16,493 nt of DNA from CAZDYI01 sp964509765 (GCA_964509765.1 CAZDYI010000003.1:1-16493); one strand, 5' to 3'. Positions 6,558 through 14,086 are shown, counted from the stretch's first letter. The notes: generated from the sequence alone by a model not told the origin. Numbers and translations are program-made.

Positions 6558-6581
6558 GGCGCGGCGGAGCGTGGCCGCGCC
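6558..6581 (-). other. Hairpin in the leader of the four-Cys protein gene
   Basis: A perfect 8-bp stem, GGCGCGGC with GCCGCGCC, has an 8-base loop. It lies between the TATAAT at 6594-6599 and the Shine-Dalgarno of the gene starting at 6543. There is no T-run, so it is a poor intrinsic terminator for fumC; a structured 5' leader or mRNA-stability element is equally possible. Confidence 0.45.
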
Positions 6582-6593
6582 GTTCAGCCCCTG

Positions 6594-6599
6594 ATTATA
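6594..6599 (-). promoter_or_regulatory. Candidate -10 box for the four-Cys protein gene
   Basis: On the minus strand a perfect TATAAT directly follows the fumC TAA stop. The predicted start is near 6587, with a leader of about 43 bases that includes the hairpin. No convincing -35 is seen; it would fall in the last codons of fumC. Confidence 0.45.
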
Positions 6600-7976
6600 T
6601 TACCCCTGGCTTCCCGAGCCGGTGAGCTTGGAGGGGTCGAGCAGCCTCTCGAGCTCCCTGCGCGGGATGTCGGTCATGCGCTCGGCGACGTCGATCACGG
6701 GCTCGCCGCGGCGGTAGGCCTCCTTGGCGATCTTCGCTGCTGCGAGGTAGCCGATTACCGGGTTGAGCGCGGTGACGAGGATAGGGTTCCGCGACAGCGA
6801 CGCCTCGAGGCGGTCGCGGCGCGGCTTGAAGGTCCGTATCGCCCCCGCCATCAGCGGGACGATCGAGGCAAGCAGCGAGACCGACTCGAGCAGGTTGCGC
6901 GCGATGACAGGCAGCATGACGTTGAGCTGGAAGTTGCCTGCCTGGCCTGCGACCGTGACGGTCGCGTCGTTGCCGATCACCTGCGCGCAGACCATCGCGC
7001 ATGCCTCCGGTACGACTGGGTTGACCTTGCCAGGCATGATCGACGAGCCGGGCTGCAGCGCCTTGAGCTCGATGTCGCCGAGCCCGCCGAGCGGGCCCGA
7101 GTTCATCCAGCGCAGGTCGTTGGCGATCTTCGTCATGCTTACCGCGACGGTCCGCAGCTGGCCTGAGACCTCGACCGCGGTGTCCTGGGCGGACAGGCTC
7201 TCGAAGAAGTTCGCGTTGGGCCTGAACCTGATTCCGGTGCGCTCCCTGAGGGCCGCGGCGAAGCGCTTAGGGAACCGCCTGTCGCAGTTGACCCCGCTTC
7301 CGATCGCGGTTCCGCCCTGGGCGAGCATCCGCAGGCGGACGAGCGAGCCCGACAGGCGGTCGATGCCCTTTTCGACCTGCGTCTCCCACGCGCCGAGCTC
7401 CTGGGAAAGGGTGAGCGGCATCGCGTCCATCAGGTGGGTGCGGCCGGTCTTGACGTAGCCCTTCACGGAGCGCCGCTTGGTGCGCAGGGTGCGCGCGAGC
7501 CTGCGCATCTCCGGGAGCAGCCGGTCGGTGATGCCGATCGCCGCGGCCACGTGGATCGTCGTCGGGATCACGTCGTTGCTGCTCTGTCCCATGTTGACGT
7601 GGTCGTTCGGGCTGACGGGCTTCTTCAGACGCCTGCTCGCTAGCGTAGCGAGGACCTCGTTCATGTTCATGTTTGAGCTCGTTCCAGATCCGGTCTGGTA
7701 CACGTCGACCGGGAACTGGTCCGCGTGCCCGCCGTCCGCGACCTCGAGCGCCGACCTCGATATCGCCGCTGCCATCCTCTTGGGCATCAGCCCGAGATCC
7801 GCGTTCGCGGTCGCCGCGGCGTGCTTGACCAGGGCGAGCGCCCTTACGAACTCGGCGGGCATCCCCCTGCCCGACACCGGGAAGTTCTGCACCGCCCGCT
7901 GAGTCTGCGGCCCGTAGAGCGCCTTTCTCGGGACCTCGACGGCCCCCATTGAGTCATGCATGGTCCTGGTGTTCAT
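6600..7976 (-). CDS. fumC: Class II fumarate hydratase
   Basis: Iron-independent fumarase that interconverts fumarate and malate in the TCA cycle; a cytoplasmic homotetramer. The 458 residues match the family. Motifs in order: QTGSGTSSNMNMNEV (95-108), NDHVNMGQSSNDVIPT (124-139), TGRTHLMDA with catalytic His181, GGTAIGSGVN (221-230) and the signature loop GSSIMPGKVNP (310-320). The MGQSSNDVIPT form resembles the FumC branch seen beside oxidative-stress genes in pseudomonads. THLMDA distinguishes it from aspartate ammonia-lyase, which has TQLQDA. The start is fixed by GAGGGG six bases before the ATG; an in-frame extension to 8090 has no family similarity. An extended -10 lies about 90 bases upstream. 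The gene is divergent from the XRE-cupin regulator, which might control it, although nothing direct shows this. Confidence 0.94.
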   Translation of the reverse strand: MNTRTMHDSMGAVEVPRKALYGPQTQRAVQNFPVSGRGMPAEFVRALALVKHAAATANADLGLMPKRMAAAISRSALEVADGGHADQFPVDVYQTGSGTSSNMNMNEVLATLASRRLKKPVSPNDHVNMGQSSNDVIPTTIHVAAAIGITDRLLPEMRRLARTLRTKRRSVKGYVKTGRTHLMDAMPLTLSQELGAWETQVEKGIDRLSGSLVRLRMLAQGGTAIGSGVNCDRRFPKRFAAALRERTGIRFRPNANFFESLSAQDTAVEVSGQLRTVAVSMTKIANDLRWMNSGPLGGLGDIELKALQPGSSIMPGKVNPVVPEACAMVCAQVIGNDATVTVAGQAGNFQLNVMLPVIARNLLESVSLLASIVPLMAGAIRTFKPRRDRLEASLSRNPILVTALNPVIGYLAAAKIAKEAYRRGEPVIDVAERMTDIPRRELERLLDPSKLTGSGSQG

Positions 7977-8073
7977 GAAAGTCCCCTCAGGAAAGAAACA
8001 TAAATCCCGGCCGCCTGCGCGCCCCCTGGGCACCGTCGTCCTCCGGGCCGGGCAGCCGGATCGCGTCGAAAAA

Positions 8074-8082
8074 AGTATAACA
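8074..8082 (-). promoter_or_regulatory. Extended -10 promoter candidate for fumC
   Basis: The minus strand reads TGTTATACT, an extended -10 (TGn plus TATACT), in a short AT-rich island of an otherwise GC-rich gap. The predicted start near 8067 would give a leader of about 90 bases. An extended -10 can work with the poor -35 seen here. Confidence 0.5.
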
Positions 8083-8090
8083 ACTTGCAT

Positions 8091-8113
8091 GCCGCGGCGC
8101 GAAGGCGCGCGGC
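8091..8113. repeat. Inverted repeat in the fumC / XRE-cupin divergent region
   Basis: GCCGCG (8091-8096) and CGCGGC (8108-8113) form an inverted repeat with an 11-base spacer. It lies between the fumC extended -10 and the regulator start, where an operator would be expected. The repeat is short and GC-only, so chance is a real possibility. Confidence 0.25.
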
Positions 8114-8140
8114 GAATCGCTGTGAGAAAATCCGACCGGG

Positions 8141-8800
8141 ATGAAGGAGGACCTGACGGTCGACGCGGTCGACGCCGTCGCGCCCGGAGAGGGCGGGACG
8201 ATCTCGTCGGCGCCGACGCCGGCTGAGCACGACACCCACATCAGGACCGCGATCGGCTCGCAGGTCCGCAACCTGCGGCTGCGCAAGAAGATGACGGCCA
8301 AGGACCTAGCCAAGCACGCAGGCATATCGGTAGCGCTGCTCTCGCGGCTCGAGCACGGATCGGTTTCGCCGTCGCTGCACACCCTCAGCAAGCTGTCGCT
8401 CGCCCTCGGGGTCCCGTTCTCGGCCCTGTTCCAGAACGTCGACACCAAGGGCGGCGCGTCGCTGGTGCGCGCAGGCAAGGGCCTGCCCGTCGACCGGACC
8501 GGAAGCCGGGCAGGGCAGCGATACGAGCTGCTCGGGGTGCAGATGGCGGGCGACGTCCAGGTCGAGCCGTACCTGATCACGATAGACACCAAGACCAGGC
8601 CCTTCAACACCTTCCAGCACGAGGGCTCGGAGTTCATCTACCTGCTCGAGGGCGGACTCGTCTACCGCCACGCTTCGAACCGCTACGAGATGCGCGAGGG
8701 CGACTCGCTGTTCTTCGACGCGCGGCAGCCGCACGGCCCGGAGGAGTTCCTCGACATCCCGACGCGGTTCCTGTCGGTGATCTCGTACCGCCGGCACTGA
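8141..8800 (+). CDS. XRE-family regulator with C-terminal cupin domain
   Basis: A DNA-binding transcription regulator whose cupin domain probably senses a small ligand. The 219 residues divide into a variable N-terminus (1-33), an XRE helix-turn-helix (about 34-97, with RNLRLRKKMTAKDLAKHAG and ALLSRLEHGSVSPSLHTLSKL) and a cupin_2 barrel (about 135-215, with FQHEGSEFIYLLEGG and the YEMREGDSLFFDARQPHGPEE strand). Such proteins often control amino-acid, polyamine or sulfur genes; which ones here is unknown. ATG 8141 follows only GACCGGG. A perfect AAGGAGG lies just inside the frame at 8143-8149, but no ATG, GTG or TTG follows at the right distance, so I keep 8141. It diverges from fumC and converges on serA. 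Confidence 0.88.
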   Translation: MKEDLTVDAVDAVAPGEGGTISSAPTPAEHDTHIRTAIGSQVRNLRLRKKMTAKDLAKHAGISVALLSRLEHGSVSPSLHTLSKLSLALGVPFSALFQNVDTKGGASLVRAGKGLPVDRTGSRAGQRYELLGVQMAGDVQVEPYLITIDTKTRPFNTFQHEGSEFIYLLEGGLVYRHASNRYEMREGDSLFFDARQPHGPEEFLDIPTRFLSVISYRRH

Positions 8801-8803
8801 AGC

Positions 8804-8822
8804 GCCGCCCGTCTAGGGCGGT
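8804..8822. terminator. Hairpin between the convergent regulator and serA genes
   Basis: CCGCCC (8805-8810) and GGGCGG (8816-8821) form a 6-bp stem around GTCTA, extendable by one G-T pair. It fills the 22-base gap between two convergent stop codons. It has no T-run, so terminator function is inferred from position only. Confidence 0.4.
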
Positions 8823-10415
8823 CTACAGGTGCAGGTGGGCGACGGTGTCCACGTTGCGGATCGCGAGGATCGACCTGACGATGGCGTCGGGAAGCATCCG
8901 GTCGAGGCAGAGGAACGCAGCGGCCTGCCTGCCCTCGCGGTCGGAGCCGACGTGCATGTGGCTGATGTTGACCCGCTTCTCGGAAAGGAGCGTGGTGATC
9001 TTCGCGACCACGCCGGGCCTGTCCCTGTGCGTGGTGATCAGCACGGGCCCCGTCAGCGGCGCCTCGATCTCGATCCCGGCGTAGCTCGCTATCCGCGGCT
9101 GCGCGCCGCCGAGCAGCGTGCCCGAGACCCTGGTGGCCGACTTGCCGCAGTGCAGCGTCAGGGTCAGCAGCGAGGCGAACTCCCGCGCGGCGTGGTCGGA
9201 CGACACCGTCCACCTGAGCCCCTGGCGCTCTGCGAGCGAGATGGCGTTGACCTGGTTTACCGGCAGCGACAGGCTCGGCTCGAGGAGCCCGGACAGCGCC
9301 TCCGAGACGATCACCGCGTCCGGCAGGTCGGCCGCGGCCCCGACCATCTCGATCTCGAGCAGCGACGGCCTGCCCGCGCACCTCTCGCCGAGGAGCCGCC
9401 CGAGGTTGCGCGCGAGCGGCAGGTACGGCTTGGTCACCGACAGGACGTCAGCCGGGACCCGCGGCAGGTTGACCGCGTTGACCGCCTCGCCGGTCCTGAA
9501 GAACGTCACGACCTGCCTTGCGATCGCGACGCCCGTCGCGTGCTGCGCCTCGGCGGTCGACGCCCCGAGGTGCGGGGTGAACACGGCGTTCGGCGCCTTG
9601 CGCAGCGGGTTGTCCTTCGCCATCGGCTCAGAGGTGAACACGTCGACCGCGGCCCCTGCGATGTCGCCCGCGGCAAGCGCCGCGGCAAGGTCCTCTTCGA
9701 CCACGATCCCGCCGCGCGCGCACTGGATCAGGTACGCAGACTTCTTCATGCGCCGCAGCTCGGCGCGCCCGATCATACCCATCGTCTCCCTGTTGCCCGG
9801 CGTGTGGATGGTGACGTAGTCGCTGGCCTTGAGCAGCTTCGGAAGGGTAGCGGGCGCGTGGCCGTCCTCCTCGATGACCTTGTCGGATACGAACGGGTCG
9901 TGGACGACGACCTCCATCGCGAGCCCGCGGCACCGCGAGGCGACGATCCTGCCGATCGTCCCGTAGCCGACTACGCCGACGGTCTTGCCGGCGATCTCGG
10001 TCCCGACGAGCTTCGAGCGCTCCCACCTGCCTGCGCGGACCGACGCGTCCGCGACGGTCAGGCGCCGCGAGAGAGAGAACAGGTGCGCGACGGCGAGCTC
10101 GGCGGTGGTCGCGGCGTTCGCGTCCGGGGTGTTGAGCACGACTATGCCGCGCTCGGTTGCCTCGGGGACGTCGATGTTGTCGACCCCGATCCCGGCGCGG
10201 CCGATCACCTGCACACGCGTCTTGGCGTCGAGCACGTTCGCGAAGATCTTGGTCGCGCTGCGCACGACCACGGCGTCGACCTTCCGGAGCATGGCCGCAA
10301 GCTTCGCGTCGGAAAGCCCCTGCTCGATGACCACGTCCATCCCGCCTTCCTCCAGGCACTTGATGCCTGCGTCGGAGATCAGGTCGGCGACCAGGACCTT
10401 GGGCTTCTTGCTCAT
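8823..10415 (-). CDS. serA: D-3-phosphoglycerate dehydrogenase, long form with ACT domain
   Basis: Oxidises 3-phosphoglycerate to 3-phosphohydroxypyruvate with NAD, the first step of serine synthesis. At 530 residues it is the long form: catalytic and nucleotide-binding domains (about 1-315), an intervening allosteric/substrate-binding domain (about 320-450) and a C-terminal ACT domain (about 455-528, with VLITTHRDRPGVVAKITTLL). Key features are the Rossmann loop GYGTIGR (150-156), CARGGIV with Arg234, SEP with Glu263 and PHLGAST with His282, the usual Arg-Glu-His set. The ACT domain suggests serine feedback control. The long form is more common outside enteric gammaproteobacteria, whose SerA is near 410 residues. 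Before ATG 10415 no strong Shine-Dalgarno is seen. serB and serC are not adjacent. The gene is divergent from the methyltransferase. Confidence 0.95.
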   Translation of the reverse strand: MSKKPKVLVADLISDAGIKCLEEGGMDVVIEQGLSDAKLAAMLRKVDAVVVRSATKIFANVLDAKTRVQVIGRAGIGVDNIDVPEATERGIVVLNTPDANAATTAELAVAHLFSLSRRLTVADASVRAGRWERSKLVGTEIAGKTVGVVGYGTIGRIVASRCRGLAMEVVVHDPFVSDKVIEEDGHAPATLPKLLKASDYVTIHTPGNRETMGMIGRAELRRMKKSAYLIQCARGGIVVEEDLAAALAAGDIAGAAVDVFTSEPMAKDNPLRKAPNAVFTPHLGASTAEAQHATGVAIARQVVTFFRTGEAVNAVNLPRVPADVLSVTKPYLPLARNLGRLLGERCAGRPSLLEIEMVGAAADLPDAVIVSEALSGLLEPSLSLPVNQVNAISLAERQGLRWTVSSDHAAREFASLLTLTLHCGKSATRVSGTLLGGAQPRIASYAGIEIEAPLTGPVLITTHRDRPGVVAKITTLLSEKRVNISHMHVGSDREGRQAAAFLCLDRMLPDAIVRSILAIRNVDTVAHLHL

Positions 10416-10443
10416 CTGCTGCGGGACGGTTTCAGGGGCGGGA

Positions 10444-10449
10444 ATTCTA
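10444..10449 (-). promoter_or_regulatory. Candidate -10 box for serA
   Basis: TAGAAT on the minus strand (5 of 6 to consensus) lies about 30 bases before the serA ATG. The -35 region is GC-rich and unconvincing. Confidence 0.35.
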
Positions 10450-10511
10450 TCCCCGCTTCCGGCGCCGAATCCGGCGTATTAAACTAGCCGCAACCCGGCG
10501 CGCCCGCAGGA

Positions 10512-11210
10512 ATGCCCTCCGTATACTCCTCAAAGCGCGCAGCGCGCGCGTCCGCAGCGAAGCTGCCGGGCAAGCTCGCCCTCGACCGGCGGCGGCGGAT
10601 GGACGGCCTCAGGCTCCTCGGGCAGCTGGCGGACGCCTCGGTTCCGGCGGCGTTCCTCGACCCGCAGTACCGCGGGATACTCGACCGGATGAAGTACGGC
10701 AACGAGGGCAAGGGCCGCGGCCAGAAGCGCTCCGCCCTGCGCCAGATGGGCGAAGAAGAGATCAGGAACTTCATCGGCGAGATCGGCCGGGTCCTCGTCC
10801 CGAGCGGCCACCTGTTCCTGTGGGTCGACAAGTTCCACCTTTGCACCGGGATCGGACCCTGGTTCGAAGGCACAGAACTCGAAGTCGTCGACATGGTCAC
10901 CTGGCACAAGGGCAGGATCGGCATGGGCTACCGCACGAGGCGGTCGAGCGAGCACCTGGTCGCGGTCCAGAAGGCTCCCAAGCGCGCCAAGGGAGTGTGG
11001 ACCGCGCACGACATCCCGGACGTGTGGACGGAGGCCGCGGCGCGCGGCGGTCACACGCACGCTAAGCCGGTCGGGCTGCAGATGCGGCTTATCGAGGCCG
11101 TCACCGCGCCGGGCGACGTAGTGGTCGACCCGGCCGCGGGCAGCTACTCGGTAATGGAGGCCTGCCTGGCCTCGGGGAGGAGATTCCTGGGCTGCGACGT
11201 GAACGGATGA
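10512..11210 (+). CDS. Solitary beta-class DNA (N6-A/N4-C) methyltransferase with DPQY motif
   Basis: Expected to transfer methyl from S-adenosylmethionine to an exocyclic amino group of adenine or cytosine in DNA. The 232 residues show motif order IV, then target-recognition region, then X/I, which is the beta class. Motif IV is FLDPQYRG (DPQY at 50-53) where the usual form is D/S-P-P-Y. An HAKP (183-186) stands where the family has H-x-x-x-K-P, and the AdoMet loop is DPAAGS (206-211). The target-recognition region is short (about 110-180) and includes SEHLVAVQK. No restriction endonuclease, specificity subunit or phage gene lies nearby, so this looks like an orphan enzyme with a possible regulatory or protective role. 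The start is uncertain: the AGGA before ATG 10512 abuts it, and an in-frame ATG at 10599 would still keep all motifs. Confidence 0.83.
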   Translation: MPSVYSSKRAARASAAKLPGKLALDRRRRMDGLRLLGQLADASVPAAFLDPQYRGILDRMKYGNEGKGRGQKRSALRQMGEEEIRNFIGEIGRVLVPSGHLFLWVDKFHLCTGIGPWFEGTELEVVDMVTWHKGRIGMGYRTRRSSEHLVAVQKAPKRAKGVWTAHDIPDVWTEAAARGGHTHAKPVGLQMRLIEAVTAPGDVVVDPAAGSYSVMEACLASGRRFLGCDVNG

Positions 11211-11217
11211 GGCCCGG

Positions 11218-11757
11218 CTAGAAGATCATCCGGCGCCAGATCGGGATGCCGTCGAGAAAATGGTGCTTGATCACGCCGCCGATGTGCAGGACCGCGCAGA
11301 ACGCGATCAGCCGGGTGAGCCACTTGTGGAAGCCGATCAGCGTCTCCGACGCGTCGCGGGAGAACTGTGCGGCCGAAGGCAGGGTGAAGCCTGCGAACTG
11401 GACCTCGTCGACGCTCGCGCCGGAGAACAGGTAGCCGAAAACCGGCACCGCCATCAGCAGCGCGTAGAAGATGCGGTGGACCGCGATCGACAGCAGCCTC
11501 TCCCAGGTCTTGAGCGACGCAAGCGGCTGCGGCCTCGTGTCGAACAGGGCCCAGCACAGCCTTGCGGCCATGAGGATGAACATCACGAGTCCCGCGGTGC
11601 GGTGGATCTTGACGCGCATGGCGCGCACGGGATCGGAGTACTCCAGGCTCACCAAGATGTTGCCGCTGATGGCGAGCAGCACGAACAGGACGACGACAAG
11701 CCAGTGGAGCGTCCTCGCCAGTGTCCCGTAGCGCTCCTCGTTGCCGCGCAGCGCCAT
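11218..11757 (-). CDS. Cytochrome b561 family membrane protein (YceJ/CybB-like)
   Basis: A diheme inner-membrane b-type cytochrome, probably passing electrons between quinol and a periplasmic partner. The 179 residues form four membrane helices. Candidate heme ligands are His18 (RTLHWL), His52 (KIHRTAGL), His144 (GFHKWL) and His158 (VLHIGG), with typical spacing within the first and last helices; further histidines are at 94, 165 and 166. The ATG lies 3 bases after the yceI stop on the same strand, so the two are co-transcribed. Enterobacteria also keep a b561 (yceJ) beside yceI, although there the b561 comes first. The 3' end lies 7 bases from the convergent methyltransferase stop, with no visible terminator. 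Confidence 0.9.
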   Translation of the reverse strand: MALRGNEERYGTLARTLHWLVVVLFVLLAISGNILVSLEYSDPVRAMRVKIHRTAGLVMFILMAARLCWALFDTRPQPLASLKTWERLLSIAVHRIFYALLMAVPVFGYLFSGASVDEVQFAGFTLPSAAQFSRDASETLIGFHKWLTRLIAFCAVLHIGGVIKHHFLDGIPIWRRMIF

Positions 11758-11760
11758 GGC

Positions 11761-12315
11761 CTACTGCCTTATGCCCTCTACGAACAGGTCCACCTCGACT
11801 GTGCTCACAAGGCGCGAGGAGAAGCCGAAGTCGGAAAGGGTGAGGACGGTCGATCCCTCGAAGCCCGCGCGGTAGCCGCCCCAAGGGTCGTTGCCCGCGC
11901 CGCTGAGCGTCACCTCGATGTCGACCGGCGCCTCCTGCCCCCACAGGGTGAGCACGCCGCTGAGCGTCCCGCCCTCGGCTCCGCCGCTGTAGCCGGTCGA
12001 CACGAAGGTCGCGGTCGGGTGGCTGCCCGCGTCGAGGAAGTCGCCGCTCGTCAGGTGCCGGTCGCGCTCGGAGTGGTTCGAGTCCAGGCTGCCGGTGTCG
12101 ATCGAGACCGAGGCCGACTGCGCGCCGGGCCCGCCTTCGGGATCGTAGGTGAACTCGCCGGAAAAGCGGTTGAAGCGGCCGACCACCCAGCCGATGCCGA
12201 GGTGGCTCGCCTTGAACTGGATGAACGAGTGCGTCGTGTCCATCTCGTACCTGTCCGCCATGGCGGCGAGGGGCAGCAGCATCGCCGCTGCGACAGCCGT
12301 GATCAGTTTGTTCAT
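11761..12315 (-). CDS. yceI: YceI-family periplasmic lipocalin-like protein
   Basis: A secreted beta-barrel protein of the YceI family, members of which bind isoprenoid lipids such as polyprenyl quinones in the periplasm. The 184 residues begin with a signal peptide (MNKLITAVAAAMLLPLAAMA, cleavage likely before DRYEMD). The family opening DTTHSFIQFKASHLGIGWVVGRF and the HLTSGDFLDAGSHPTATF block are clear, as is the C-terminal STVEVDLFVEG. A strong AGGAAGGA lies 5 bases before the ATG. It is the first gene of a pair with the b561 downstream, which suggests a quinone-linked redox job for the pair. A 144-base leader region separates it from mmsA. Confidence 0.93.
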   Translation of the reverse strand: MNKLITAVAAAMLLPLAAMADRYEMDTTHSFIQFKASHLGIGWVVGRFNRFSGEFTYDPEGGPGAQSASVSIDTGSLDSNHSERDRHLTSGDFLDAGSHPTATFVSTGYSGGAEGGTLSGVLTLWGQEAPVDIEVTLSGAGNDPWGGYRAGFEGSTVLTLSDFGFSSRLVSTVEVDLFVEGIRQ

Positions 12316-12425
12316 GCGCGTCCTTCCTTTGTCGCGAGACCCGGCCGGAGCCGATGCGTCCGTTCGGCCTTCAGCCTGGTGGGTATCCTGACGGGTGATT
12401 TCCGATTGAAGCTTTCGGTCTCGGT

Positions 12426-12431
12426 ATTGTA
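12426..12431 (-). promoter_or_regulatory. Candidate -10 box for yceI-b561
   Basis: TACAAT on the minus strand (5 of 6 to consensus) lies in the gap after the mmsA stop, about 110 bases before yceI. No clear -35. Apart from this site and the Shine-Dalgarno I see nothing else in 12316-12459. Confidence 0.33.
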
Positions 12432-12459
12432 GTTCCGTTGCTGCCGCGCTTTGCGCGGG

Positions 12460-13986
12460 TCAGCCGTCCGTGCGCGGAAAGGTGAACTCCGCGCCGTGGC
12501 GCTCGTCGCCGGGCCAGCGCGTGGTGACCGTCTTGAGGCGGGTGTAGAAGCGCACGCCCTCGGGGCCGTATATCGGGTTCGAACCGAACAGCGAGTCCTT
12601 CCAGCCGCCGAAGCTGTGGTAGCCCACCGGCACCGGGATCGGGACGTTGATCCCGACCATGCCTGCGTCGACCCGCTCGGCAAAGTCGCGCGCGGCCATC
12701 CCGTCGCGGGTGAACACCGCGGCGCCGTTCGCGTAGCGGTGGCCGTTGACCACCTCGAGCGCCTCGGCGGCGGTCGCCGCGCGGACGACCGAAAGGACCG
12801 GGCCGAAGATCTCGTCGTCGTGGACGCCCATGCCGGGCCGGACCCGGTCGAGGACGCTGCCCCCGAGGAAGAAGCCGCCCTCGCAGCCCTCCCTGCTCCA
12901 CTCGCGGCCGTCGACTACCACCTCTGCGCCCTCGTCGGCGCCCCTGCCGACGTACGATGCCACGCGGTCGCGGTGCTCGGCTGTTATCAGCGGACCCATC
13001 TCGCAGCCCTCCTCGTCCCCCGGGCCGATCCTGAGCGCCTTAACGCGCGGGACGATCTCCTCGATCAGGGCGTCGGCTGTCCCCTCGCCGACAGGGACCG
13101 CGACGGAGATCGCCATGCAGCGCTCGCCGGCCGAGCCGTAGACCGCGCCCATGAGCGCGTCGGCTGCCTGCTTGATGTCGGCGTCCGGAAGGATTACCAT
13201 GTGGTTCTTCGCCCCGCCGAGGGCCTGGACCCGCTTGCCCTGCGCGGCTCCGGTCTCGTAGACGTGCTTGGCGATCGGCGTCGAGCCGACGAAGCTCACG
13301 GCCTCGATGCCGGGGTGGGCGAGGATCGCGCTGACTGCATCCTTGCCGCCCTGCACGACGTTGATCACACCGGGCGGCAGCCCCGCCTCCTCGAACAGCG
13401 CGGCGAGTCGCAGCGAGGCCGACGGGTCGCGCTCTGACGGCTTGAGGACGAACGTGTTCCCGCAGGCGATCGCGGGGACGAACATCCACGCGGGGACCAT
13501 CGCCGGGAAGTTGAACGGGGTTATGCCCGCGCAGACCCCCAGCGGCTCGAGGACCGTGTGGGTGTCGACGCCGCGCGCGACGCCCTTGGAGTGGACGCCC
13601 TTGAGCTCGGTCGCGATGCCGACGCAGTGCTCGATCACCTCCTGGGCGCGCGCGAGCTCGCCCCTGGCGTCGTCGACCGTCTTGCCGTGCTCTGCGGTGA
13701 TGGTCCGCGCGAGGCTGTCAGCGTCGCGCTCGAACAGGCTCCGGAAATCGTGGAGGACTTTCGCCCTTCTAGCAGGGGGCGTCTCGCTCCATGCCGGGAA
13801 TGCGTCGCGGGCCGCCTTGACCGCGGCGTCCACCTCATCAGGGCCCGAGAGGACGACCTCGCCCTGGACCTCTCCCGTCGCCGGGTTGTAGACCGGCTGC
13901 GCGTCGCAGTCGGGAATCAGCGCGGCCCCGCCGACGTGGTTGCCGACCCTGTACGGCCGCTCCCCCTTCGTTGCCGCCTCAGCCAT
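12460..13986 (-). CDS. mmsA: CoA-acylating methylmalonate/malonate-semialdehyde dehydrogenase
   Basis: Oxidises malonate semialdehyde or methylmalonate semialdehyde with NAD and CoA, releasing CO2 and giving acetyl-CoA or propionyl-CoA. The 508 residues are typical of the MMSDH branch of aldehyde dehydrogenases. Signatures: GITPFNFPAMVPAWMF with Asn159, ACGNTFVLKPSERDPS (174-189), QALGGAKNH (254-262) and AGERCMAISVAV with catalytic Cys290. The general-base glutamate of ordinary aldehyde dehydrogenases is absent, as expected for CoA-dependent members. ATG 13986 has no clear Shine-Dalgarno. The gene is divergent from an omega-amino acid:pyruvate aminotransferase 100 bases away; together they convert beta-alanine to acetyl-CoA, as in the pseudomonad bauA/bauC pair. 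Valine degradation is an alternative role, but no other valine genes are in the window. Confidence 0.94.
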   Translation of the reverse strand: MAEAATKGERPYRVGNHVGGAALIPDCDAQPVYNPATGEVQGEVVLSGPDEVDAAVKAARDAFPAWSETPPARRAKVLHDFRSLFERDADSLARTITAEHGKTVDDARGELARAQEVIEHCVGIATELKGVHSKGVARGVDTHTVLEPLGVCAGITPFNFPAMVPAWMFVPAIACGNTFVLKPSERDPSASLRLAALFEEAGLPPGVINVVQGGKDAVSAILAHPGIEAVSFVGSTPIAKHVYETGAAQGKRVQALGGAKNHMVILPDADIKQAADALMGAVYGSAGERCMAISVAVPVGEGTADALIEEIVPRVKALRIGPGDEEGCEMGPLITAEHRDRVASYVGRGADEGAEVVVDGREWSREGCEGGFFLGGSVLDRVRPGMGVHDDEIFGPVLSVVRAATAAEALEVVNGHRYANGAAVFTRDGMAARDFAERVDAGMVGINVPIPVPVGYHSFGGWKDSLFGSNPIYGPEGVRFYTRLKTVTTRWPGDERHGAEFTFPRTDG

Positions 13987-13997
13987 GCCCGAGACTC

Positions 13998-14028
13998 AGT
14001 TTAAGCGAAACACTGCGGACGCAGTCAA
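13998..14028 (-). promoter_or_regulatory. Candidate mmsA promoter overlapping the divergent one
   Basis: On the minus strand TTGACT (14023-14028) serves as a possible -35 and TAAACT (13998-14003) as -10, with a long 19-base spacer. It would give a very short leader. Its -35 abuts the TATAAT of the opposite gene, so the two polymerases could exclude each other. Confidence 0.3.
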
Positions 14029-14034
14029 TATAAT
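14029..14034 (+). promoter_or_regulatory. Candidate -10 box for the omega-amino acid aminotransferase
   Basis: A perfect TATAAT about 53 bases before ATG 14087. No TTGACA-like hexamer is present 16-18 bases upstream. The predicted start near 14041 gives a leader of about 46 bases ending in GGAG at 14076-14079. Confidence 0.5.
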
Positions 14035-14086
14035 TGCGGGTGACGAACATTCACGGAAGCCTTGACTGGAATCCCGGAGCGCAACG

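Noticed and set aside
5893..6594. 233-codon plus-strand frame over the four-Cys gene
   Set aside because: Leu/Arg/Gly-rich shadow without a start signal; the minus-strand gene has a Shine-Dalgarno and ordered Cys module.
7977..8090. N-terminal extension of fumC to an upstream ATG
   Set aside because: The extra 38 residues have no fumarase similarity, span the extended -10 candidate, and the internal ATG at 7976 has a good Shine-Dalgarno.
8143..8155. AAGGAGG inside the XRE-cupin gene as evidence for a later start
   Set aside because: No ATG, GTG or TTG follows at 5-10 bases; the nearest in-frame near-start is CTG only 3 bases away.
8829..10487. 552-codon open frame antisense to serA
   Set aside because: Same GC-driven shadow; serA has full motif support on the other strand.
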